A stretch of 64,000 nt of DNA from contig JADJYF010000017.1 of NCBI GenBank assembly GCA_016719885.1, positions 1 to 64,000 of the forward strand, read 5' to 3'. The position numbers were made by a program, and so were the translations under genes. The notes beneath the pieces are model-generated. The model did not search any database. It was not told the origin of the DNA and saw nothing but the letters and a program-made list of their open reading frames with translations. This document shows, one piece after another, positions 33,585 to 42,992 of the stretch; position 1 is the first letter of the stretch, and every line of letters starts with the position of its first letter. This DNA is from Pseudomonadota bacterium (GTDB lineage Bacteria; Pseudomonadota; Gammaproteobacteria; Ga0077536).

Positions 33585-34631
33585 CTACTCCAGTGCCAGC
33601 ACCTCGGGTCCATGTTCTTCGATCATCTCCAGCACCCGGCCACCGCCGCGCGCGACGCAGGTCAAGGGATCTTCGGCGACGATCACCGGCAGACCGGTCT
33701 CTTCCATGAGCAGGCGATCGAGATCCTTCAGCAGCGCGCCACCGCCGGTCAGCACCATGCCGCGCTCGGCAACGTCGGAGCCGAGTTCCGGCGGGGTCTT
33801 TTCCAGCGCCGTCTTGACCGCCTCGACGATGCCGGCCAGGGGTTCCTGCAGGGCTTCGAGGATTTCGTTGCTGTTGAGCGTGAAGCTGCGCGGCAGGCCT
33901 TCAGCGAGGTTGCGGCCCTTGATCTCGATTTCACGCACTTCGTTGCCGGGATAGGCGCAGCCGATCTCGAACTTGATGCGCTCGGCGGTGGCGTCGCCGA
34001 TCAGGCTGCCGTAGTTGCGGCGCACGTAGTTGATGATGGCGTCGTCGAAGCGGTCGCCGCCGATGCGCACCGAGGCGGAATAGACGATGCCGTTCAAGGA
34101 AATCACCGCCACCTCGGTGGTGCCGCCGCCGATGTCCAGCACCATCGAGCCGCTGGCGTCGCTGACCGGCATGCCGGCGCCGATGGCGGCCGACATCGGT
34201 TCCTCGATCAGATAGACTTCGCGGGCACCGGCGCCCTGCGCGGATTCCTTGATGGCGCGCCGTTCGACCTGGGTCGAACCGCAGGGCACGCACACCAGCA
34301 CGCGCGGGCTGGGCTTGAACAACTGGTTGCCATGCACCTTGCGTATGAAGTGCTGCAACATTTTCTCGGTGATGGTGAAGTCGGCGATGACGCCGTCCTT
34401 CAAGGGGCGGATGGCTTCGATGTGGCCGGGCGTGCGGCCCAGCATGCGCTTGGCCTCGAGGCCGACGGCGGCGATGGCCTTGGCGCTGCTGGAATCGCGG
34501 CCGCGGCGGATAGCGACCACCGAGGGCTCGTTCAGCACTATGCCTTTGCCGCGGACGTAGATCAGGGTGTTGGCGGTTCCCAGGTCGATCGACAGATCGT
34601 TGGAAAACATTCCTCGCAGCATGCGAAGCAT
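33585..34631 (-). CDS. mreB: Rod shape-determining protein MreB (bacterial actin)
   Basis: 348 residues. Actin-fold motifs: phosphate 1 LSIDLGTANTLIYVRGKG, connect 1 VIADFTITEKML, phosphate 2 SMVLDIGGGTTEVAVISL, adenosine GMVLTGGGALLKDLDRLL. It polymerises under the membrane and directs elongation. The ATG at 34631 gives MLRMLRGMFSNDL, the normal gammaproteobacterial start. It is first in mreBCD-mrdA-rodA-mltB-rlpA-dacA-dat and divergent from gatC. Confidence 0.98.
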   Translation of the reverse strand: MLRMLRGMFSNDLSIDLGTANTLIYVRGKGIVLNEPSVVAIRRGRDSSSAKAIAAVGLEAKRMLGRTPGHIEAIRPLKDGVIADFTITEKMLQHFIRKVHGNQLFKPSPRVLVCVPCGSTQVERRAIKESAQGAGAREVYLIEEPMSAAIGAGMPVSDASGSMVLDIGGGTTEVAVISLNGIVYSASVRIGGDRFDDAIINYVRRNYGSLIGDATAERIKFEIGCAYPGNEVREIEIKGRNLAEGLPRSFTLNSNEILEALQEPLAGIVEAVKTALEKTPPELGSDVAERGMVLTGGGALLKDLDRLLMEETGLPVIVAEDPLTCVARGGGRVLEMIEEHGPEVLALE

Positions 34632-34883
34632 TAAATTCGAGCCTCTTCAAATTCAAAGGCATCCGGGTCGCGGCGACCAGCCGGATTGCGCGTATGTGGT
34701 GCAGGGTGGCGTGGGGCTACGCGGGTCGAGCGCAATGAGCCCGCCCTCGAGCGGCGCTGGGTAGGCCAGCCCCCTTCATCGCCGTATAAAATGGTCGGCT
34801 AATGTAACAGTGCGATTTACGAGTGGCAAGCGAGCCACATGATCAAACTTCTTTCTAATCAATCAAATAATTGAGACACCTTC

Positions 34884-35171
34884 ATGGCGATCAGTAATGA
34901 CGAAGTCAGCGCGATGGCGCGGCTGGCGCGCCTGGCCATAGCCCCCGACGACCTGCCCGGCTATGCCGAGCAGCTGTCCGGCATCCTGGCCTTCGTCGCG
35001 CGCATGGACGAGGTCGACACCCGCGCCGTCGAGCCGCTCGCCCACCCGCTGGACCTCGCGGCCCGTTTGCGGCCCGATGTGGTGACGGAGTCCGACCAGC
35101 GCGATTTGTTCCAGAGCATCGCCCCCGAGGTCGAACGCGGCCTGTACCTGGTACCCAAGGTGATCGAGTAG
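34884..35171 (+). CDS. gatC: Asp-tRNA(Asn)/Glu-tRNA(Gln) amidotransferase subunit C
   Basis: 95 residues. Start ISNDEVSAMARLARLAIAPD, central EQLSGILAFVARMDEVDT and end LYLVPKVIE are typical. It stabilises GatA and GatB. It is preceded by an AT-rich promoter region (34,800-34,880) and followed by gatA after three bases. Confidence 0.95.
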   Translation: MAISNDEVSAMARLARLAIAPDDLPGYAEQLSGILAFVARMDEVDTRAVEPLAHPLDLAARLRPDVVTESDQRDLFQSIAPEVERGLYLVPKVIE

Positions 35172-35174
35172 ACC

Positions 35175-36638
35175 ATGAGCGACAAGCTTCCCCGTAGCGT
35201 CGCGCGCCTGGCCCAGGGCCTGGCCGCCGGCGAATATTCCAGCGTCGAGCTGACCCGTCATTACCTCGACCGCATCGCGAGCCTCGACGGCCGCCTGAAC
35301 AGCTTCATCACGGTGTGCGCCGAGCAGGCCCTGGCCGAGGCCGCCGCCGCCGATGCGCGCCGCGCGGCCGGCACGGCCGGGCCCTTGACTGGCATCCCCT
35401 ATGCCAACAAGGACATCTTCTGTACACGCGGCGTCCGCACCAGCTGCGCCTCGCGCATGCTCGACAACTTCATCGCGCCCTACGACGCGACGGCGGTGGC
35501 GAAACTGCGCGCCGCGGGGCTCGTGATGCTGGGCAAAACCAACATGGACGAGTTCGCGATGGGCTCTTCCAATGAGAGCAGCTATTACGGGCCGGTCGCC
35601 AACCCCTGGGACCTCGGCCGCGTACCGGGCGGCTCCTCGGGCGGCTCGGCGGCCGCGGTCGCCGCCGGCCTCGCGCCGCTCGCCACCGGCACCGACACCG
35701 GCGGCTCAATCCGCCAGCCGGCGGCGTTCTGCGGTATCAGCGGCATCAAGCCCACCTACGGGCGGGTGTCGCGCTACGGCATGATTGCCTTCGCGTCCAG
35801 CCTCGACCAGGGCGGCCCCATGGGTCACAGCGCCGAGGACCTGGCCTTGATGCTGAACGCCATGGCCGGCTTCGACCGCCGCGATTCGACTTCCGTCGAG
35901 CGCGCCGACGAGGACTTCACGCGCCTGCTCGACGCGCCGGTCGCCGGCCTGCGCATCGGCTTGCCGCGCGAGTATTTCGACGACCAACTCGACGCCGGCA
36001 TCCGCGCCTGCGTGGAAACGGCGGTCAAGGCGCTCGAGGCGCGCGGCGCCACGCTGCACGAGATCTCGCTGCCGCACATGTCGCTGGCGATCCCGGCCTA
36101 TTACGTCATCGCCCCCGCCGAGTGCTCGTCCAACCTGTCGCGCTACGACGGCGCGCGCTTCGGCTATCGCTGCGCCGATCCGAAGGATCTCACCGATCTC
36201 TACTGCCGCTCGCGCGGCGAAGCCTTCGGCGCCGAGGTCAAGCGCCGCATCCTGGTCGGCACCTACGCCTTGTCGTCGGGCTATTACGACGCCTATTACC
36301 GCAAGGCCCAGCAGGTTCGCCGCCTGCTGCGCGATGATTTCCTCGACGCGTTCAACACGGTGGACGTGATCATCGGACCGACCACGCCGACCGTCGCCTA
36401 CGCGGCCGGCGCGCACAGCAAGGATCCGGTCACGATGTATCTCGGCGACATCTACACGACCGCCGCCAATCTCGCCGGCCTGCCCAGCCTGTCGATTCCG
36501 GCCGGCTTCGTCGACGGCATGCCGGTAGGCATGCAGATGACCGCCACCCATTTCGACGAGGCGCGCCTGCTCGGACTGGCGCACCAATACCAACGCGACA
36601 GTGATTGGCACCTGCGCGCGCCCGCCGCTTTTACCTGA
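35175..36638 (+). CDS. gatA: Asp-tRNA(Asn)/Glu-tRNA(Gln) amidotransferase subunit A
   Basis: 487 residues. Amidase-signature enzyme releasing ammonia from glutamine: lysine in GIPYANKDIFCTRG, GGSSGGSAAAVAAGLAPLA and GTDTGGSIRQPAAFCG with the cis-serine and nucleophile. The C-terminus (AANLAGLPSLSIPAGFVDGM) is GatA-specific. It works with GatB and GatC to make Gln-tRNA(Gln) and/or Asn-tRNA(Asn). Confidence 0.98.
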   Translation: MSDKLPRSVARLAQGLAAGEYSSVELTRHYLDRIASLDGRLNSFITVCAEQALAEAAAADARRAAGTAGPLTGIPYANKDIFCTRGVRTSCASRMLDNFIAPYDATAVAKLRAAGLVMLGKTNMDEFAMGSSNESSYYGPVANPWDLGRVPGGSSGGSAAAVAAGLAPLATGTDTGGSIRQPAAFCGISGIKPTYGRVSRYGMIAFASSLDQGGPMGHSAEDLALMLNAMAGFDRRDSTSVERADEDFTRLLDAPVAGLRIGLPREYFDDQLDAGIRACVETAVKALEARGATLHEISLPHMSLAIPAYYVIAPAECSSNLSRYDGARFGYRCADPKDLTDLYCRSRGEAFGAEVKRRILVGTYALSSGYYDAYYRKAQQVRRLLRDDFLDAFNTVDVIIGPTTPTVAYAAGAHSKDPVTMYLGDIYTTAANLAGLPSLSIPAGFVDGMPVGMQMTATHFDEARLLGLAHQYQRDSDWHLRAPAAFT

Positions 36639-36648
36639 GGATTAGCCC

Positions 36649-38082
36649 ATGCAATGGGAAACCGTCATCGGCCTGGAAATCCACGCCCAGCTCGCGACCC
36701 GCAGCAAGATCTTCTCTGGCGCCTCCACCGCCTACGGCGCCGAACCCAACACCCAGGCCTGCGCCATCGACCTCGGCCTGCCGGGCGTGCTGCCGGTCAT
36801 CAATGAACAGGCCATCGCCATGGCGGTGCGCTTCGGTCTCGCCATCGACGCGCACATCACGCCGCGCTCGGTGTTCGCGCGCAAGAATTACTTCTATCCC
36901 GATCTGCCCAAGGGCTACCAGATCAGTCAATACGAAGCCCCGATAGTCGCGCAAGGTCGCATCACCATCGATGTCGACGGCCAGTCCAAAACCATCAACA
37001 TCACGCGCGCGCATCTCGAGGAAGACGCCGGCAAATCGCTGCACGAGGATTTCCATGGCGCGAGCGGCATCGACCTGAACCGTGCCGGCACGCCGCTGCT
37101 GGAAATCGTGTCCGAGCCGGAGATGCGCAGCGCCGCCGAAGCGGCCGCCTACATGCGTGAGATCCATCGCCTGGTGCGTTATCTCGGCATCTGCGACGGC
37201 AACATGCAGGAAGGCAGTTTCCGTTGCGACGCCAACGTCTCGGTGCGACCCAAGGGCCAGGAAGCGTTCGGCACGCGCGCCGAGATCAAGAACCTGAACT
37301 CGTTCCGCTTCATCGAACGCGCGATCGAATTCGAAGTCGAGCGCCAGGTGGAGATCATCGAGAACGGCGGCAAGGTGGTGCAGGAAACGCGCCTCTACGA
37401 TCCGGACAAGGACGAGACACGGCCACTGCGCAGCAAGGAAGATGCGCATGACTACCGGTACTTCCCCGATCCCGACCTGCTGCCGGTGACGGTCAGCGCC
37501 GAGGACATCGCCGCGATTCGCGCCAGCATGCCGGAACTGCCGCGCGCCAAGCTTGCGCGCTTCGTGGAAACGCTGGGCCTGTCGCCCGAAGAGGCGTCGA
37601 CGCTCGCCAACGATCCCGACACCGCGAACTACTTCGAGCTCGCCATCGCCGCGCAGCCCGCGCAGGCCCGACAGGTGGCGAACTGGGTGAGCGGTGAATT
37701 ATTCGGGGCGCTGAATCGCGACAACCTCGGCATCGCCGCGAGCCCGATCAAGCCCGCGCAACTGGGCCAGCTGGTTGAACGCATCGTGGACGGCACGCTG
37801 TCCGGCAAGCTCGCCAAGCAGGTGTTCGCGACGATGTGGGCGTCCGGTCGCGATGCCGATGACATCATTGCCGCCGAAGGCCTGCGCCAGGTGTCGGACA
37901 CTCACCTGATCGAGGTAGCAGTGCGCGACATCCTCGAGCAGAATCCGGATCAGGTTGAACAGTTTCGTGCCGGCAAGGAAAAGGTGCTCGGCTTCCTGGT
38001 CGGCCAGGTCATGAAAAAGACCGGCGGCAAGGCCAATCCGGCGCTGGTCAATCAACTCATCAAGGCCGCTCTCGCCAACTGA
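36649..38082 (+). CDS. gatB: Asp-tRNA(Asn)/Glu-tRNA(Gln) amidotransferase subunit B
   Basis: 477 residues. Start WETVIGLEIHAQLATRSKIF, kinase core YFYPDLPKGYQISQYEAPIV and IDLNRAGTPLLEIVSEPEMR, MQEGSFRCDANVSVRP, the helical domain and the C-terminal YqeY-like tail (AGKEKVLGFLVGQVMKKTGG). It phosphorylates the misacylated tRNA and accepts ammonia from GatA. GAGG precedes the ATG, ten bases after gatA. Confidence 0.98.
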   Translation: MQWETVIGLEIHAQLATRSKIFSGASTAYGAEPNTQACAIDLGLPGVLPVINEQAIAMAVRFGLAIDAHITPRSVFARKNYFYPDLPKGYQISQYEAPIVAQGRITIDVDGQSKTINITRAHLEEDAGKSLHEDFHGASGIDLNRAGTPLLEIVSEPEMRSAAEAAAYMREIHRLVRYLGICDGNMQEGSFRCDANVSVRPKGQEAFGTRAEIKNLNSFRFIERAIEFEVERQVEIIENGGKVVQETRLYDPDKDETRPLRSKEDAHDYRYFPDPDLLPVTVSAEDIAAIRASMPELPRAKLARFVETLGLSPEEASTLANDPDTANYFELAIAAQPAQARQVANWVSGELFGALNRDNLGIAASPIKPAQLGQLVERIVDGTLSGKLAKQVFATMWASGRDADDIIAAEGLRQVSDTHLIEVAVRDILEQNPDQVEQFRAGKEKVLGFLVGQVMKKTGGKANPALVNQLIKAALAN

Positions 38083-38098
38083 CGGCGGGCCAATCTCC

Positions 38099-38123
38099 GG
38101 CGCCGGTCGCAATGACCGGCGCC
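38099..38123 (+). terminator. Stem-loop after gatB
   Basis: GGCGCCGGTC and GACCGGCGCC form a perfect 10-bp stem with a GCAAT loop, 17 bases past the gatB stop. No T-run follows, so it may be a weak or Rho-assisted end, or an mRNA-stabilising hairpin. Confidence 0.55.
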
Positions 38124-38305
38124 CGTCCGCGCGCTTCGTGACCCGCATCACCGGCCTGCCCGGTGGATTGCTATGTAGTTTGTATTTCAACGCTTAATAT
38201 CGAACGCAACAGGTTCCCTGTCGTGTCATTTCGGCATTCGTTCGAACGCACTCACCCAACAATGATCATTCCAGAAGATCCAGATCCCACCTGAGGAGGG
38301 CTCTC

Positions 38306-39238
38306 ATGCTGTCAGCATTAAACTCGAATTTGGACGCCGGCCAGGATGCCGCCAACCGCGTCGACACCAGTGTCTTGACCAACCTCGAGCTGCGCTTCGA
38401 TCACAAGGTCGGCGTGCTTTGGAAATACATCGCGCAACATTCCACCCCGCACTTCTCCCATGCGCAACTCGACGACATCCGCACCGTGCAGAATGCGGTG
38501 CGCGATGGTCTCCTGCTGGCGCTGCCGAACTACGACGCCGCGAAATTGAAGTACCTGGTGTTCGGCTCGAAGGTGCCAGGCATCTTCAGTCTCGGCGGCG
38601 ATCTGCGCCTGTTTCGAGATCTCATCGCGCGTCGCGATCGCCATGGCCTCGAACTGTATTCACGCAAGGCGACCGACGCGATTTTCCATCACGCCGCCAA
38701 CACCGCCGATGTCATGACCTTCTCGCTGGTGCAAGGCACGGCGATGGGCGGCGGCTTCGAAGCAACGTTGGCCGGCAACGTGGTGGTGGCGGAGCGCGGT
38801 GCGCGGCTCGGCTTTCCGGAAGTGCTGTTTGGCCTGTTCCCCGGCATGGGCGCCTATACCCTGCTGCGGCGCCGGGTCGACTGCGCGACCGCCGAGAAGA
38901 TCATCCTTGGCGCCAAGAACTATAGCGCCGAGGAGTTGCACACGATGGGCATCGTCGATGTGCTGTGCGAGCAAGGTGAGGGCGAGCACGCGGTGTATTC
39001 CTACATCTCGCGCCAGGCCCATCGTCCCGGCGTGCTGGCCTTCCGTCGCGCGCTCAACCGTGCGCGCGCCGTCGATCGCAAGGAGCTCTACGCGATCGCG
39101 GACGAATGGGTGGATACGGCCATGAACCTGCCGCACGAGAATCTGAAGCGCATCGATCGCCTGGTCGCGGGCCAGCGCAAGCTCGATCTCGTCAGCGCCG
39201 CGCCCAAGGTCACCATCAAGGTGTTGAACAAGGACTGA
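38306..39238 (+). CDS. RpfF-like enoyl-CoA hydratase (putative DSF-family signal synthase)
   Basis: 310 residues of the crotonase superfamily closest, by motif, to RpfF, which makes cis-2-unsaturated fatty acid signals from acyl-ACP. Evidence: SLVQGTAMGGGFEATLAGNV, GFPEVLFGLFPGMGAYTLLR, NYSAEELHTMGIVDVL, EWVDTAMNLPHENLKRIDRL. The two glutamates RpfF needs (E141 and E161) correspond to E152 and E172 here, with the same spacing of 20. A charged N-terminal extension of about 25 residues differs. GAGGAGGG lies six bases before the ATG. No rpfC, rpfG or rpfB gene is adjacent, so the receptor must be elsewhere or absent. A plain enoyl-CoA hydratase is less likely because both RpfF-specific blocks are kept. 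Confidence 0.82.
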   Translation: MLSALNSNLDAGQDAANRVDTSVLTNLELRFDHKVGVLWKYIAQHSTPHFSHAQLDDIRTVQNAVRDGLLLALPNYDAAKLKYLVFGSKVPGIFSLGGDLRLFRDLIARRDRHGLELYSRKATDAIFHHAANTADVMTFSLVQGTAMGGGFEATLAGNVVVAERGARLGFPEVLFGLFPGMGAYTLLRRRVDCATAEKIILGAKNYSAEELHTMGIVDVLCEQGEGEHAVYSYISRQAHRPGVLAFRRALNRARAVDRKELYAIADEWVDTAMNLPHENLKRIDRLVAGQRKLDLVSAAPKVTIKVLNKD

Positions 39239-39280
39239 GCATGAAACGCGGCGTTGAGGGTGCGGCAGGAGGCCGCACCG

Positions 39281-39895
39281 TCAGCGCCACTCGATGACGA
39301 TGCCACGCGCCGGCGTGGCATAGCGGCAGCGCAGCGGCGGCGTCAACCAGCGCCAGTCGCCATCGGCGAGGGTTTCGACCTGCGCCTTGTCACCGAGCGC
39401 GACGCGCAGCGGCTGCAAGGCCACCAGCAGGCCGTGAAAGCCGTATTCGACCTCGGTGTCGGCGTCGTCGAGTTCCAGCTGGTAGACGCGAAAGCGCTCC
39501 CCTTCCCAATCGAAGCGATGGCCTTGCGCGGCGAGCGGCGTCGCCACGACTTCAGGCGGCCGCGCCCGCGCCTCGGCGGCGACGAAGCGCACCACTTCAT
39601 CGCCGACGTTGCGGATCTGATGCACCAGCGGCTCGGCGCGATGGGCGCGCGACACCGCCGCGCCACACACGCTGTGACGCGTGATCGGCGACTGACCGGG
39701 CAAGGTCTCGGCCACCGCCACGTTACCGATGGCGCAGTAGACGGTGTCCTGGCAATGGCGATGCCACAGCGTCAAGGCGCCGAGCGGAATGTTGACGGTG
39801 TAGACCAGCGCGTAGTCGTTGCTCCATTGCACGCGGTGCAAGGGCTCGTCGTAGACCTCGACGTAGTTGTCAGCGCTGCTGCCAGTGGTGGTCAT
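39281..39895 (-). CDS. Uncharacterised protein, possibly cupin-like
   Basis: 204 residues from the ATG at 39895, which follows a strong GGAGGA. The sequence is beta-rich: NYVEVYDEPLHRVQWSNDYA, VYTVNIPLGALTLWHRHCQD, then VRFVAAEARARPPEV and FRVYQLELDDADTEVEYGFH. The LTLWHRHCQDTVY segment with two histidines and a later acidic and histidine pair suggests a cupin metal site, but I do not recognise the family firmly. It is convergent with the RpfF-like gene and followed upstream by a single REP unit and the MaoC gene. Confidence 0.65.
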   Translation of the reverse strand: MTTTGSSADNYVEVYDEPLHRVQWSNDYALVYTVNIPLGALTLWHRHCQDTVYCAIGNVAVAETLPGQSPITRHSVCGAAVSRAHRAEPLVHQIRNVGDEVVRFVAAEARARPPEVVATPLAAQGHRFDWEGERFRVYQLELDDADTEVEYGFHGLLVALQPLRVALGDKAQVETLADGDWRWLTPPLRCRYATPARGIVIEWR

Positions 39896-39921
39896 GGTCG
39901 TGTCCTCCGGGATGCATGGCA

Positions 39922-39953
39922 CTGCAGGTGCGAATTCATTCGCACCTACGCAG
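39922..39953. repeat. Single REP-like palindrome (family 1)
   Basis: CTGCAGGTGCGAATTC and ATTCGCACCTACGCAG form one palindromic arm matching the family at 17497-17589 and 54481-54547. It lies between the MaoC gene and the downstream uncharacterised gene. Confidence 0.8.
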
Positions 39954-39959
39954 GATTCC

Positions 39960-40439
39960 TCAGGCCGCGGAGCGCGTCAGCAACAGGTTGACGGCCTTGA
40001 GCGTCATCACCACCACGCCATGCTGGTTCAGCACTTCGACGCTGGATGTCACCACGCCGCGATCGCCGCGCGAGCGCGAGCGTCGCGCGTCATCGACCGT
40101 GACGCGCACGCGCAGCACGTCGCCGGGTCGCACCGGCGCCAGCCAGCGCAGCTCATCGACGCCGGGCGAAGCCAGGCTCGCGACCGAGGACAGGTAGTGA
40201 TCGACCAGCATGCGCATGGTCAGCGACGCGGTATGCCAGCCGCTGGCAATCAGCCCGCCGAACATCGAGTGCGCGGCGGCTTCACGGTCGACATGGAAGG
40301 ACTGCGGGTCGTAGGCCTGGGCGAACGACACCAATTCCTGCTCGCTGACGACAGTCGCGCCGAACTCGAAGACCGCACCCGGGGTGTAGTCCTCGAAATA
40401 GCGCTGGTCAGCGGGAACGGCGAACTGCGTGATGGTCAT
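39960..40439 (-). CDS. MaoC-family dehydratase ((R)-specific enoyl-CoA hydratase-like)
   Basis: 159 residues, one hot-dog domain. YFEDYTPGAVFEFGATVVSE opens it; the hydratase motif is YDPQSFHVDREAAAHSMFGG with the Asp-His pair, then LIASGWHTASLTMRMLVDHY and VDELRWLAPVRPGDVLRVRV. Such proteins hydrate 2-enoyl-CoAs to (R)-3-hydroxyacyl-CoAs for beta-oxidation or polyester synthesis. No PHA genes are nearby. It lies downstream of gltA on the same strand. Confidence 0.9.
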   Translation of the reverse strand: MTITQFAVPADQRYFEDYTPGAVFEFGATVVSEQELVSFAQAYDPQSFHVDREAAAHSMFGGLIASGWHTASLTMRMLVDHYLSSVASLASPGVDELRWLAPVRPGDVLRVRVTVDDARRSRSRGDRGVVTSSVEVLNQHGVVVMTLKAVNLLLTRSAA

Positions 40440-40499
40440 GGCGGAAATGTAGCCGGGCCGATGACGACCGCGGGCGCGCGGCCGTCATCGCGGCGCCGC

Positions 40500-41810
40500 T
40501 CAGCGCTTGCTGGCCGGCACGTAGTCGCGGTGGGTGTAGCCGGTGTAGAGCTGGCGCGGGCGGCCGATGCGCTGCGCCGGGTCATCGATCATTTCCATCC
40601 ACTGCGCCACCCAGCCGACCGTGCGCGCCAACGCGAACAACGCGGTGAACATGGTGGTCGGGAAGCCCATCGCCTTCAAGGTGATGCCGGAATAGAAATC
40701 GATGTTCGGGTAGAGCTTCTTCTCGATGAAGTATTCATCCGACAACGCAATCTTCTCGAGCTCCATGGCGACGTCGAGCAGCGGGTCGTCCTTGATGCCG
40801 AGTTCGCCCAGCACCTCGTGGCAGGTCTGCTGCATGACGCGCGCGCGCGGGTCGTAGTTCTTGTACACGCGATGACCGAAGCCCATCAGGCGGAAGGGGG
40901 CGTCCTTGGACTTGGCCTTCTTGATGTATTCCGGAATGCGGTCGACGGTGCCGATCTCGCGCAGCATGTTGAGCGCCGCTTCGTTGGCGCCGCCGTGCGC
41001 CGGCCCCCACAGGCAGGCGATGCCGGCCGCGATGCAGGCGAACGGATTGGCGCCCGAGGAGCTCGCCAGGCGCACGGTCGAGGTCGAGGCGTTCTGCTCA
41101 TGGTCGGCATGCAGGATGAAGATGCGGTCCATGGCGCGCGCCAGCGTCGGGCTGACCTTGTACTCACCGGCCGGCACCGCGAAACACATGTGCAGGAAGT
41201 TGGCGGTGTAGTCGAGATCGTTGCGCGGATAGACGAAGGGCTGACCGACCGAATACTTGTAGGCCATGGCCGCGATGGTCGGCATCTTGGCGATCAGGCG
41301 ACGGCTGGCGACCATGCGCTGGTAGGGATCGTTGATGTCGGTCGAGTCGTGATAGAAGGCCGACAGCGCGCCGACCACGCCGCACATCACCGCCATCGGG
41401 TGCGCGTCGCGGCGGAAGCCGGAGAACAGGTCGCGCAGCTGTTCGTGGATCATGGTGTGGTGAGTGATGGCATGTTCGAACTCGGCGAACTTGGCCTGGG
41501 TCGGCAGTTCGCCGTTCAACAAGAGGTAGGCCACCTCGAGGAAATTGCTCTGCTCGGCGAGCTGATCTATCGGGTAGCCGCGATACAGCAATACGCCTTC
41601 GTCGCCGTCGATATAGGTGATCTTCGATTCGCAGCTGGCGGTGGACGTGAAGCCCGGGTCATAGGTGAACTGTCCGGTCTGGGCGTAGAGCTTGGAGATG
41701 TCGATCACGCTCGGGCCCACGGTGCCCTCCATGATCGGGAAGGCATGCGTGCCGCCCAACGTGTCGAGCTTGGCGGTCGCGCCGGGCTGTTTGTTCTTGT
41801 CCGTGCTCAT
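40500..41810 (-). CDS. gltA: Citrate synthase (type II, hexameric)
   Basis: 436 residues. Condenses acetyl-CoA with oxaloacetate. Marks: GDEGVLLYRGYPIDQLAEQS, ILHADHEQNASTSTVRLASS with catalytic histidine, WGPAHGGANEAALNMLREIG with the second histidine, FGHRVYKNYDPRARVMQQTC, and the final DFYSGITLKAMGFPTTMFTA with catalytic aspartate. The N-terminal NADH-binding domain of the gammaproteobacterial type is present. The ATG at 41810 follows AGAGGCG. Confidence 0.97.
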   Translation of the reverse strand: MSTDKNKQPGATAKLDTLGGTHAFPIMEGTVGPSVIDISKLYAQTGQFTYDPGFTSTASCESKITYIDGDEGVLLYRGYPIDQLAEQSNFLEVAYLLLNGELPTQAKFAEFEHAITHHTMIHEQLRDLFSGFRRDAHPMAVMCGVVGALSAFYHDSTDINDPYQRMVASRRLIAKMPTIAAMAYKYSVGQPFVYPRNDLDYTANFLHMCFAVPAGEYKVSPTLARAMDRIFILHADHEQNASTSTVRLASSSGANPFACIAAGIACLWGPAHGGANEAALNMLREIGTVDRIPEYIKKAKSKDAPFRLMGFGHRVYKNYDPRARVMQQTCHEVLGELGIKDDPLLDVAMELEKIALSDEYFIEKKLYPNIDFYSGITLKAMGFPTTMFTALFALARTVGWVAQWMEMIDDPAQRIGRPRQLYTGYTHRDYVPASKR

Positions 41811-42059
41811 GAAATACGCCTCTTGGTTCGTTGATCTGGGTAGCCGGCCGACACCCGCGCTCCCCACGTTCGGAATGCGGACACTCTTCCGGCGTCCTGC
41901 ACCCGTCGTCGCTGGCCGTTACAACCAGCGAATTTACAATAAACGGCCACTCCAGCGATAGACGGCCAGTGCGCTTGCCACGTGTCGCGGCCCCCTTCAA
42001 TAGCGGCATGCGCGCGCCGGGATTGACTCGGAACGCTTTCCACGGCAGGCCGCGCACCA

Positions 42060-42992
42060 TCACGCATGCACGGCGCGGAGGCGGTAGCCGAGACGCGGGA
42101 AATGCGTGACGATTTCGCCCATGCCGTCAACATGGTTGCGCAAGCTGATGCGCTCATCGTCGAGCGCGACCAGGCGACCCTGCGCCTGCGCCTGCTGATC
42201 GAAGGCCGCCACGCGCACCATCTCACCGAGCGCAATTCCCGTCGCCATGCACGCGCCGCTGGCCATGCACGGCAACGGTGCGCAGGCGGCGGCCGCCGAC
42301 CAGGCATCGGCGGCGCGCATGGCGCGCCGATGTCCGTGACCGATAGCGGCGACGCGCGCCATCCAGGCTCGCGTCAGGGGCAGAGCGTCCAACAATTCGC
42401 TGCGGCCACCGACCGTTTCCAGGAACCACGGCGCGGCATAGATGGCGAAATCGGCGACGCAGGGCCGTGCGCCCAGCACGAAGGCCTGACCATCGGCGAG
42501 CAGATCTTCCAGCCAGCGCAACTGCGCTTCGAATTGCGGTCGATAATGGCGCGCGGCGGCCATCACCTGCGCGACATCGGGCCGCGGCTTGCCGTGCAAG
42601 GCGGCGCGGTCGGCGTGGAAAGCGGCCGGGAAGCGCGCCGCGTGTTCGCCGGTCACCGCCACCGCCAGCGGCCGGAACAACTGCTGCTCGGCCCAGCTCG
42701 TCAGCACTTCCGACAAAGCGCGGGCGCGCACGTCCTCGCGCGCCGGAAACAGGCTCGGTTCGGGCACGCGACGTTCCAGCTCCTCGGCAATGAGGCGCGT
42801 GTCGCAATAGACGTCGGCGCCGAGCTGCAGCGCCGGCGTGCGTCGATAGCCCGCGGTCAGCGGCGTGTACTCGGGCTTGGGTCCGTAGGATGGGATCTCG
42901 ACCGAATGCCAGGCGAGCCGTTTCCAGCCCAGCATCAGCCGCACCTTCTCCGAAAAACTCGACTCGTCGTAGTGATGCAGGATGATGTCCAT
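42060..42992 (-). CDS. Glutathione S-transferase family protein
   Basis: 310 residues. An N-terminal thioredoxin domain (DIILHHYDESSFSEKVRLML, then YRRTPALQLGADVYCDTRLI) carries the serine typical of GST active sites. A helical C-domain follows, and the last 70 residues form a small beta-rich appendage (IALGEMVRVAAFDQQAQAQG) not found in simple GSTs. Substrate unknown. The ATG at 42992 gives a standard N-terminus; 43013 is an alternative. Divergent from the chemoreceptor gene. Confidence 0.85.
   Translation of the reverse strand: MDIILHHYDESSFSEKVRLMLGWKRLAWHSVEIPSYGPKPEYTPLTAGYRRTPALQLGADVYCDTRLIAEELERRVPEPSLFPAREDVRARALSEVLTSWAEQQLFRPLAVAVTGEHAARFPAAFHADRAALHGKPRPDVAQVMAAARHYRPQFEAQLRWLEDLLADGQAFVLGARPCVADFAIYAAPWFLETVGGRSELLDALPLTRAWMARVAAIGHGHRRAMRAADAWSAAAACAPLPCMASGACMATGIALGEMVRVAAFDQQAQAQGRLVALDDERISLRNHVDGMGEIVTHFPRLGYRLRAVHA

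Noticed and set aside
39867..41834. 655-residue plus-strand open frame opposite gltA and maoC
   Set aside because: Shadow of two conserved minus-strand genes; no domain.
41811..42059. Possible promoter of gltA in the AT-richer part of this gap
   Set aside because: Several TA-rich hexamers exist, but none pairs with a good -35 at correct spacing.
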